Below the pieces are notes generated by a model that saw only the letters and a program-made list of their open reading frames with translations, had not been told where the DNA came from and made no database searches. A stretch of 5,606 nt of DNA from Syntrophomonadaceae bacterium (GTDB lineage Bacteria; Bacillota; Syntrophomonadia; Syntrophomonadales; Syntrophomonadaceae). Both the position numbers and the translations under genes were made by a program. The stretch spans positions 1-5,606 of the forward strand of contig JAQUBU010000159.1 in the NCBI GenBank assembly GCA_028686565.1, written 5' to 3'. Below, in pieces: positions 1 to 4,995 of the stretch (positions are counted from its first letter, which is position 1; each line of letters begins with the position of its first letter).

Positions 1-40
1 GACGCTTTTCGTTTATCGTGGCGGGTTATTACCCGTGATA

Positions 41-64
41 ATTGCGAGCGGTAGAGAAGCAATC
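41..64 (-). repeat. Extragenic palindromic repeat, copy A
   Basis: On the minus strand this reads GATTGCTTC, then 7 variable bases, then GCTCGCAAT: the same unit as the copies at 87-109 and 187-209 but inverted and one base longer. The unit is itself partly palindromic (ATTGC / GCAAT). Repeats of this GATTGCTTCGCTGCGCTCGC type are familiar in intergenic regions of many bacteria. Confidence 0.7.
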
Positions 65-86
65 TAAAATGACTTGGCGATGGATG

Positions 87-109
87 GATTGCTTCGCTGT
101 ACTCGCAAT
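87..109 (+). repeat. Extragenic palindromic repeat, copy B
   Basis: This 23-bp unit starts GATTGCTTCGCT and ends CTCGCAAT. It differs from copy C by two adjacent bases in the centre and is inverted relative to copy A, with which it pairs inside the 151-bp palindrome. Confidence 0.7.
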
Positions 110-186
110 TAGTCATACAGCAAAGCTGCACCACGATAAACGAAAAGCGTCAGAGCATTTTTCATTTATTGACAATGGCCGGGGAA

Positions 187-209
187 GATTGCTTCGCTGC
201 GCTCGCAAT
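187..209 (+). repeat. Extragenic palindromic repeat, copy C
   Basis: This 23-bp unit has the cleanest match to the general pattern GATTGCTTCGCTGCGCTCGC followed by AAT and then GACA. It lies outside the 151-bp palindrome, so the repeat also occurs on its own. Confidence 0.7.
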
Positions 210-267
210 GACAGATAAGCTAGTTTCATAGCAATGACATATAAGATAGCTCGCTATGTTCGTCAAT
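205..267 (+). repeat. Short direct repeat plus decayed palindromic repeat copy D
   Basis: Bases 205-223 and 231-249 are 19-bp direct repeats with two mismatches, 26 bp apart. The unit runs from the end of copy C (GCAATGACA) into its flank. Bases 245-267 then look like a badly diverged copy of the 23-bp unit: they start GAT-AGCTCGCT, end TTCGTCAAT and have the same length. CATAGC (227-232) and GCTATG (253-258) form a small inverted pair. This suggests local duplication followed by decay. Confidence 0.45.
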
Positions 268-361
268 ATGGAATTCTAAACAGTTTATTTTATTGCTTTT
301 TCGGGCTTTTCAGCCTGTTCTTTTGGTCAGAAAGTTGAGTTCTTAATTTAAAATGAATGAT

Positions 362-378
362 GGATTACTATGTAATCC
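362..378. terminator. Weak 7-bp hairpin, possible terminator
   Basis: GGATTAC and GTAATCC are exact inverted repeats around a 3-nt loop. TTTTATTAG follows on the plus strand and ATCATTCATTTTAA on the minus strand. The stem is AT-rich and the minus-strand U tract is poor. It could mark the 3' end of the operon transcript or that of a gene entering from the left. Confidence 0.3.
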
Positions 379-463
379 TTTTATTAGTTCTTAATCCGTG
401 TCCAGAGGATATAGGCATAAGCAACCACCCATTAATGCGGTCTTATTTTTTTATAAATAAAAA

Positions 464-1432
464 TTAACATCCATGTTTTCCATTGAGGTATGCGGCAGCC
501 ATCGCTACCCCAACTGCATTATCAGTACTAAGCTCCGGACTGGCGAAGTATAGTTTTAAGCCGACGGCCGGGTGTTCCAGACGTTCCTGCAAGCGCTTTT
601 TTATCAGCGAGTTGGCCATAACCCCTCCAACCAGCAGAATATCGCGAATATCAGACTTTTTAGTTTCCTGTAAAATTATCTTTTCCAAAGTCTTGGCAAT
701 GACCCGCAAAGTAGCAAAAGCAATGTCTTCCCGGCATATACCCTGCTTGATTAACTGCAACGCATAGTTTTCCGGTCCCGAGAAAGAAAAGCTATGGTCC
801 TTGACCGCAGCTGGAATGAAAGGAATATTGCATTGCTGTGATTGCTTGGCCAGTTCCTCGATCTGCAGACCTGCAGGAAAATTCAAGCCCATGGCTACTC
901 CCACTCTATCCACCAACTGCCCGGCATGCAGATCCGCTCCCTTGATTCTGGTTTTTATCTGCATAAAACCATCAGTATTCCATTTTATCTTCAGTAATTC
1001 GGATGTACCGCCAGAAAAATGAACTGCTAAAAATTCACCTTTTTGCATAAGCTCCTGGCTCTCCTTGAGCCCGGCCATGATATGGCCTTCCTGATGACTT
1101 ATCTTATGCAAAGGAAGCCGGCTAAAAGCGTTTAAAACCTGGGCCTGGGAAACCCCGGCCAGAAATACCGGCATATAGCTGTCTTCCGCACGCCTGGGGA
1201 AAGCACTTACTGCCAGAGCAGCAATTTCGCTTTTAAGATGTGCTTTTATATTGGCAAATAAAAAAGGCAGGTTCTTAACATGCAGGAATAAGGCTTCCGA
1301 TTGTCGTAACCCTCTATTCCCTTGTGCAACCTGCAACGGTATTCTTTCATCAGCTATGATATTATAATTTTCGTCAACAATAGCCAGCGATGTTGTGTAA
1401 GCACTGCTGTCTATGCCTAAGAAGCAGGTCAT
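464..1432 (-). CDS. Kae1/TsaD-like paralogue (ASKHA fold, function unknown)
   Basis: The 322-residue protein belongs to the Kae1/TsaD (formerly O-sialoglycoprotein endopeptidase) superfamily. It keeps the metal-site pair H113 and H117 (HQEGH), the FSFSG motif at 215-219, GGVMAN at 269-274 and STDN at 302-305, where D304 matches the third metal ligand. It departs from true TsaD elsewhere. The N-terminal loop reads GIDSSAYTTSLAIVD where TsaD has a GIETSCDETAAAV-type sequence. SGGTS (140-144) replaces SGGHT, and a LRQSEALFLHVKNLP block (42-56) looks specific to this subfamily. It is therefore probably not the housekeeping t6A-tRNA enzyme but a second paralogue, of a kind I recall beside nusB in Clostridia. 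Its ATG overlaps the nusB stop (ATGA), with GGGTGAT just upstream. It appears to be the last gene of the run. Fold assignment is strong; substrate unknown. Confidence 0.85.
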   Translation of the reverse strand: MTCFLGIDSSAYTTSLAIVDENYNIIADERIPLQVAQGNRGLRQSEALFLHVKNLPFLFANIKAHLKSEIAALAVSAFPRRAEDSYMPVFLAGVSQAQVLNAFSRLPLHKISHQEGHIMAGLKESQELMQKGEFLAVHFSGGTSELLKIKWNTDGFMQIKTRIKGADLHAGQLVDRVGVAMGLNFPAGLQIEELAKQSQQCNIPFIPAAVKDHSFSFSGPENYALQLIKQGICREDIAFATLRVIAKTLEKIILQETKKSDIRDILLVGGVMANSLIKKRLQERLEHPAVGLKLYFASPELSTDNAVGVAMAAAYLNGKHGC

Positions 1433-1830
1433 GCTTTATCACCCAGCAACTTATCCAAAATAGCATTAACAAAACTTGCCGATCCTTCATCTCCATATCT
1501 TTTGGCAATTTCAATAGCTTCATCAATAGCCACTACCGGCTCCGAATGATCAGTATACATAATCTCATATCCAGCCAGCCGCATTATATTGCGATCAACT
1601 GATGCCATTCTATCCACTGCCCAATCCCTTGAATAGCTGGCAATCTTGCTGTCGATAACCGGCATTTTCTGGAGAACTCCTTCTACCAGTTCCCATGAAA
1701 AGCTTTGATCCCTTTGGGCCAGTTTTTCACTTTCAATGAGATTATCAAAGGCTTTACGAGGTTCTGCCTGCACCTGATCAAATTGGAATATAACCTTAAA
1801 TGCGATCTCCCGCGCTTTTCTCCTGCTCAA
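1429..1830 (-). CDS. nusB: Transcription antitermination factor NusB
   Basis: The 133-residue all-helical protein is of normal NusB length. It has the basic RNA-binding N-terminus MSRRKAREIAFKVIFQ and the core motifs SRDWAVDRMASVDRNIMRLAGYEI (residues 67-90, split by family into two conserved blocks) and AIDEAIEIAKRYGDEGSASFVNAILDKL (101-128). NusB pairs with NusE (S10) on boxA RNA and supports antitermination of rRNA transcription. The start codon is TTG at 1830; GGAAGGAAG (1847-1839) lies 8 nt upstream, and the resulting MSRRKAR is the typical NusB start. The TGA stop overlaps the ATG of the next gene (ATGA), so the two are translationally coupled. Confidence 0.96.
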   Translation of the reverse strand: MSRRKAREIAFKVIFQFDQVQAEPRKAFDNLIESEKLAQRDQSFSWELVEGVLQKMPVIDSKIASYSRDWAVDRMASVDRNIMRLAGYEIMYTDHSEPVVAIDEAIEIAKRYGDEGSASFVNAILDKLLGDKA

Positions 1831-1849
1831 AAGTAAATCTTCCTTCCAG

Positions 1850-2074
1850 CTATTGCTGTTTATCCTTAAACACTTTTTTTAGCCAACTATCAAAGCTCTG
1901 GTTTTCATCAAGCCTCTTACCAATAAAATACCCCATTGCAATACAAAGAATAATAAATATGGTTTTCCAGACACCGTAAGTCATGACTAGAATACCAGCT
2001 AGCAGCCCCAGAATAATGCCTATGGCTTTCCCGCGATGTTCTTCAATTATAATCAGAAATAGTTTCTCCCACAT
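1850..2074 (-). CDS. DUF2273 small membrane protein of the Asp23 operon
   Basis: The 74-residue protein is almost entirely two hydrophobic helices (about residues 15-33 and 36-52) with a short charged N-terminus (EEHRGKAIG) and a polar, lysine-rich tail (KRLDENQSFDSWLKKVFKD). This is the DUF2273 pattern, found next to asp23 and amaP in many Firmicutes. It starts at the ATG at 2074 with a strong AAGGAGG site (2088-2082) that overlaps the amaP stop. It probably works in the membrane with AmaP, but no biochemical activity is known to me for the family. nusB begins 19 nt downstream. Confidence 0.85.
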   Translation of the reverse strand: MWEKLFLIIIEEHRGKAIGIILGLLAGILVMTYGVWKTIFIILCIAMGYFIGKRLDENQSFDSWLKKVFKDKQQ

Positions 2075-2086
2075 ACGGTTGCCTCC

Positions 2087-2626
2087 TTAAGAAGTGGACT
2101 TTTGGGCAACATTGAAATCATCAACCAGTACCTTGACTTCAGAAACCTGAAGACCGCCTATTTCCTCAAGGTATTGCTTTACAACCTCCTGCAATTTTCT
2201 GCTCATTTCAGGTACGTTATGTTCAGGATTAATCATCATATGAAGGTATACCACCAACCCGTCCTGAGCATTGCTTACTGCAGGGCGTATATCTCTTACT
2301 CCTTCAACCTTTTTCACTGCTCTCATTATGATAAGCTTGATGGCTGGAACCGTAATGGATACTTGTCCATTTAATTCGCTTTTAACCAGAATCGTTTCGT
2401 CCGGCTTGCTTGTCCGTTTAATTCCCGCGAATAATAAAAACAAGGCTAAAACCAATATCAAGATGGCAATAGTACCAAGCACTACCCTATTTTGGGGAGT
2501 AGATAAAGCCAATCTTATATAATACAGCGGTTCAGGCCTGCCTGCTGCTGCAGCAACTACAATCCCTGCCAGACATGCCAATAAGAGGTTGTATAGAAAC
2601 AAAACCAGACGCCAGGTCTTTTCCAT
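2087..2626 (-). CDS. amaP: AmaP, Asp23-anchoring membrane protein
   Basis: The 179-residue protein is predicted to have two membrane segments (about residues 6-28 and 48-68) and then a cytoplasmic Asp23-like domain (about 76-172; NGQVSITVPAIKLIIMRAV, VRDIRPAV, VVKQYLEEIGGLQVSEVKV). This is the layout of AmaP, which anchors Asp23 to the membrane. I chose the ATG at 2626 over the in-frame ATG at 2644. The sequence AGAGGTGG (2638-2631) lies 4 nt before 2626, and between the two ATGs, whereas 2644 has no ribosome binding site. The stop codon TAA (2089-2087) overlaps the ribosome binding site of the DUF2273 gene, so the two are probably coupled. It is separated from asp23 by a strong hairpin. Confidence 0.88.
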   Translation of the reverse strand: MEKTWRLVLFLYNLLLACLAGIVVAAAAGRPEPLYYIRLALSTPQNRVVLGTIAILILVLALFLLFAGIKRTSKPDETILVKSELNGQVSITVPAIKLIIMRAVKKVEGVRDIRPAVSNAQDGLVVYLHMMINPEHNVPEMSRKLQEVVKQYLEEIGGLQVSEVKVLVDDFNVAQKSTS

Positions 2627-2630
2627 TATT

Positions 2631-2638
2631 CCACCTCT
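2631..2638 (-). promoter_or_regulatory. Ribosome binding site deciding the amaP start
   Basis: AGAGGTGG on the minus strand ends 4 nt before the ATG at 2626. It lies downstream of the alternative ATG at 2644, so the longer form is unlikely. Confidence 0.75.
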
Positions 2639-2660
2639 ATTCATATTAAAATAATACAGA

Positions 2661-2686
2661 TAACCCCCTGTATAGGCAGGGGGTTA
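2661..2686 (-). terminator. Perfect 10-bp hairpin between asp23 and amaP (attenuator or mRNA stabiliser)
   Basis: TAACCCCCTG (2661-2670) and CAGGGGGTTA (2677-2686) are exact inverted repeats around a 6-nt loop. Read on the minus strand the stem is followed by TCTGTATTATTTTAATATGA, which is U-rich but lacks an uninterrupted U run next to the stem. Partial termination, or protection of the asp23 message 3' end, is more likely than a full stop, because amaP and the next genes are closely packed with no clear promoter of their own. Confidence 0.55.
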
Positions 2687-2707
2687 GCATAAACAAAGAA
2701 ATCCTGA

Positions 2708-3115
2708 CTATTCCATTGTAAATTCAGAACCCATATCGTCATCCTGTCCAGGAGCTCTCTTTATAGATACTGAAACAATGTGTACATTTACCGATGAAAC
2801 AGTTAGCCCGGTCATAGTTTCTACGGCCAGCTTGACTTCCTTCTGCACATTCTGAGCTACCTGGGGAATTGGGTAACCAAATTCAACCACTGTAAATATA
2901 TCAATTTTGGTCTGATCATCAGCAACTTCTACTTTTATGCCTTTGCCATAGTTTTTTCTGCCCAGTTTCTCGACCAAATCAGTTCCCCATCCGCCACTGA
3001 GAGCAACAATACCCTCAACATCGATGGCTGCCAATCCTGCAACTGTTGAAACAACTTCATCAGCAATCCTGATAGTACCAAATTCATTGGTAATTTCTGG
3101 CTTCTGCCCTTCCAT
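2708..3115 (-). CDS. Asp23/Gls24 family envelope stress protein
   Basis: The 135-residue soluble protein has the Asp23 (DUF322) domain across residues 8-120: the opening FGTIRIADEVVSTVAGLAAIDVEGI, a glycine-rich turn GGWGTD, a KGIKVEV strand, the VVEFGYPIPQVAQNVQKEV helix region and a final VNVHIVSVSI strand. It has no signal peptide or membrane segment. In Staphylococcus aureus, Asp23 is an abundant protein held at the membrane by AmaP and linked to cell-envelope homeostasis; the same pairing is expected here because amaP follows. The ATG at 3115 is set by TGGAGGTAGG at 3130-3121. A strong hairpin follows the stop, so asp23 may be made in excess of its anchor. Family assignment is secure; the exact biochemical role of the family is not known. 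Confidence 0.93.
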   Translation of the reverse strand: MEGQKPEITNEFGTIRIADEVVSTVAGLAAIDVEGIVALSGGWGTDLVEKLGRKNYGKGIKVEVADDQTKIDIFTVVEFGYPIPQVAQNVQKEVKLAVETMTGLTVSSVNVHIVSVSIKRAPGQDDDMGSEFTME

Positions 3116-3152
3116 AATTACCTACCTCCATATAAAAATTTTTAGTTTTCTT

Positions 3153-3182
3153 ATTTTACCAGAGTAACACTGTATTTATCAA
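3153..3182 (-). promoter_or_regulatory. Candidate sigma-A promoter for asp23
   Basis: In the 73-nt gap after accC the minus strand carries TTGATA (3182-3177), an 18-nt spacer and TAAAAT (3158-3153), the latter preceded by TG as in an extended -10. Transcription would begin near 3146, about 30 nt before the asp23 start codon. The match is fair and the surroundings are AT-rich, so chance is possible. If real, asp23 and the genes after it could be expressed independently of the carboxylase genes. Confidence 0.4.
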
Positions 3183-3188
3183 ATTAAT

Positions 3189-4538
3189 TTAACCCTGTCC
3201 TCCCATGCGGCGCTGAATAAAGTTGGTATATACTTCCCCCCGCTGGAAAAAAGCATTGTCCAGCACTTGCAGATGAAAAGGAATAGTAGTCTTTATGTTC
3301 TCCACTTTAAACTCACCCAATGCCCTTTTCATTCGGGCTATAGCCTCATTACGATCTTGTCCCCAAACAATGAGCTTGGCTACCATTGAATCATAAAAGG
3401 GCGGAATAGTATAGCCGGAATATACGGAGGAATCTACTCTGACACCTGGGCCCCCAGGTATTATATACTGCCCGACTTTTCCTGGTGACGGTCTGAAATC
3501 AAAGGCCGGGTCTTCGGCATTAATACGGCATTCCATAGCTGCCCCGCGAATCTGTATATCTTCCTGTTTATAGCCAAGATGTTCCCCTGCTGCTATTTTA
3601 ATTTGTTCCTTGACAATATCAATTCCGGTGACCATTTCAGTCACTGGATGCTCAACCTGTACCCGGGTATTCATTTCAATGAAATAGAAGTTTTTTTGTT
3701 TATCAACCAGGAATTCCACAGTTCCTGCACTGCAGTAGTTGGCAGCACGAGCCGCCTCAACTGCTACCTGACCCATTTGTTGCCGAAGTGCTTGATCAAG
3801 CAGCGGTGAAGGAGCCTCTTCCAATAGCTTTTGGTTACGCCTTTGTAATGAGCAGTCTCTTTCACCCAGATGAATTATATTACCATATTCATCAGCTAAA
3901 ATCTGAAATTCAATATGGCGAGGTTCTTCGATATATTTCTCAAGATAAATTTCATCATTGCCAAAAGCCGCGGCAGCTTCCATTTTGGCTGTTTCCAAAG
4001 CATTCTTTAATGATGCTTCATTGTGGGCCAGCCTCATGCCTTTTCCGCCCCCCCCTGCGGAAGCCTTAATCATCACCGGATAACCTATTTCTTGGGCTAC
4101 CTTCAGTGCATCATTATACGAGTTTACCGCCCCGTCACTGCCTGGCACCAGAGGCACTCCAACACTTTTAACCAATTCCCGGGCTTTTACTTTATCACCC
4201 ATTAAATCAATTACTTCAGGCATTGGTCCAATAAATTTCAGTCCATAATTGGAACAAAGCCCGGCAAAGTGCGAGTTCTCGGCCATAAATCCGTAACCGG
4301 GGTGAATTGCTTCAGCCCCGGTATTTTGCGCTGCGGCTAAAATATTGGATATGCTTAAATAACTCTGTCGCGCTGGTGCAGCACCTATACATACAGCTTC
4401 GTCAGCCACTTGAACGTGCAAGCTATCACGATCAGCCGCCGAATAGACAGCCACACTGCTTATACCCATTTCTTTACAAGCCCTGATAATCCGGAGTGCT
4501 ATTTCTCCGCGATTAGCGACTAATATTTTTGCAAACAA
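3189..4538 (-). CDS. accC: Biotin carboxylase (AccC)
   Basis: The 449-residue product is the usual length for AccC. This ATP-grasp enzyme uses ATP and bicarbonate to carboxylate biotin on BCCP, the first half-reaction of acetyl-CoA or pyruvate carboxylation in the cytosol. Residues 1-110 form the biotin carboxylase N-domain (ILVANRGEIA, HPGYGFMAEN). The ATP-grasp part has K116, K158, the glycine loop GGGGKGM at 162-168 and H208. Metal and catalytic residues E275, E288, R292 and E296 (RVQVEHPVTE) and R338 are all present, so it should be active. Translation starts at TTG (4538), right after a strong AGAGGTGA site; no better upstream start exists because the preceding gene ends at 4549. It probably pairs with the adjacent fused BCCP. 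The same sequence type would serve as PycA, so the assignment to ACC, PYC or both is open. Confidence 0.95.
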   Translation of the reverse strand: MFAKILVANRGEIALRIIRACKEMGISSVAVYSAADRDSLHVQVADEAVCIGAAPARQSYLSISNILAAAQNTGAEAIHPGYGFMAENSHFAGLCSNYGLKFIGPMPEVIDLMGDKVKARELVKSVGVPLVPGSDGAVNSYNDALKVAQEIGYPVMIKASAGGGGKGMRLAHNEASLKNALETAKMEAAAAFGNDEIYLEKYIEEPRHIEFQILADEYGNIIHLGERDCSLQRRNQKLLEEAPSPLLDQALRQQMGQVAVEAARAANYCSAGTVEFLVDKQKNFYFIEMNTRVQVEHPVTEMVTGIDIVKEQIKIAAGEHLGYKQEDIQIRGAAMECRINAEDPAFDFRPSPGKVGQYIIPGGPGVRVDSSVYSGYTIPPFYDSMVAKLIVWGQDRNEAIARMKRALGEFKVENIKTTIPFHLQVLDNAFFQRGEVYTNFIQRRMGGQG

Positions 4539-4542
4539 TTTA

Positions 4543-4550
4543 TCACCTCT
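4543..4550 (-). promoter_or_regulatory. Ribosome binding site fixing the TTG start of accC
   Basis: AGAGGTGA lies on the minus strand, with GAGGTG ending 5 nt before the TTG at 4538. It overlaps the TAG stop (4551-4549) of the upstream gene, which suggests translational coupling between BCCP and biotin carboxylase. Confidence 0.8.
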
Positions 4551-4995
4551 AGTCTTTGGCTATCAGGAACAATGTCTGACCATATTCAACTGCCTGGCCG
4601 TTTTCCACTACTATATCGATAATGGTTCCGGCAAATTCCGTCTTTATTTCATTCATCAGTTTCATTGCTTCCAGGATGCAAAGGGTTTGACCCGGTTCTA
4701 CATGATCTCCTGCTTTAACATAAGGCTCCGAATCCGGTGACGGCGCCGCATAAAATGTCCCTACCATCGGGGACAGTATCTCGGCAATATCCTCACCCTC
4801 GCTGCTCTGGCCAGGCACTTCAGCTATTGCTTTAGGAGCAGTTACAGCAGCTGCTGCAGTATTATCAGGTATTTCCGTTGTTGAACTGGCTGCTTTGCGC
4901 AATCTCAAACGATAATCATCTTTTTGAACTTCCAATTCAGCTATGCTGCTCTGGTCTATTAGTAGTATTAACTCTCTTATTTCATCAATATTCAT
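4549..4995 (-). CDS. accB: Possible stand-alone AccB (BCCP) made from an internal in-frame start
   Basis: The ATG at 4995 is codon 201 of the fused reading frame and sits where AccB proteins normally begin (MNIDEIRELILLID, like the MDIRKIKKLIELVE start of E. coli AccB, recalled from memory). A GGGGGAG stretch at 5010-5004 lies 8 nt upstream, a reasonable ribosome binding site. Starting here gives 148 residues, near the usual BCCP length, with the biotin lysine at position 112 of this form. The cell could therefore make free BCCP for acetyl-CoA carboxylase and a PycB/OadA-linked copy from one message. accC follows after 10 nt, the usual accB-accC arrangement. Internal initiation is an inference; the motif and spacing are seen directly. 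Confidence 0.5.
   Translation of the reverse strand: MNIDEIRELILLIDQSSIAELEVQKDDYRLRLRKAASSTTEIPDNTAAAAVTAPKAIAEVPGQSSEGEDIAEILSPMVGTFYAAPSPDSEPYVKAGDHVEPGQTLCILEAMKLMNEIKTEFAGTIIDIVVENGQAVEYGQTLFLIAKD

Larger units (their letters stand above)
1..151. repeat. 151-bp nested palindrome with perfect 21-bp inverted ends (MITE-like)
   Basis: Bases 1-21 and 131-151 are exact reverse complements. The right arm begins CCACGATAAACG and ends GCGTC. Inside lie a small hairpin (CGGGT at 22-26 with ACCCG at 31-35), a 10-bp pair (39-48 with 102-111) and a 9-bp pair (56-64 with 87-95). The last two are formed by two oppositely oriented copies of a short extragenic repeat. CAGC-AAA-GCTG (118-128) makes another small stem. 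The whole could fold as one long branched hairpin in RNA or a cruciform in DNA. There is no coding capacity, consistent with a miniature inverted-repeat element or a composite REP-type element. The left end coincides with the window edge, so the repeat may be longer and target duplications cannot be assessed. Confidence 0.75.
152..463. other. Gene-free stretch downstream of the operon
   Basis: Together with the palindrome at 1-151 this makes a 463-bp stretch without a credible gene on either strand. It holds the repeat copies listed separately, a small GGATTAC-TAT-GTAATCC hairpin (362-378), a weak GGCT/AGCC stem (about 303-316) and an AT-only tract at about 443-465. No textbook terminator for the minus-strand genes is visible: the stems are short and none is followed by a U run in that direction. 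I see no tRNA, rRNA or recognisable small RNA. The stretch 395-442 is not repeat-like and remains unexplained. Confidence 0.6.

Noticed and set aside
1..270. CRISPR array
   Set aside because: The repeats are few, occur in both orientations, are unevenly spaced and have no unique spacers of constant length.
443..465. AT tract just after the last gene as an intrinsic terminator
   Set aside because: It can pair only through A-T bases (TTATTT / AAATAA), with no GC stem before a U run.
2642..2644. ATG at 2644 as the amaP start
   Set aside because: It has no ribosome binding site, and the strong AGAGGTGG site lies between it and the ATG at 2626.
4026..4062. The C-rich run near 4045-4060 as a possible frameshift site in accC
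   Set aside because: It encodes the conserved glycine loop GGGGKGM of the ATP-grasp domain, and the frame and all later catalytic residues are intact.
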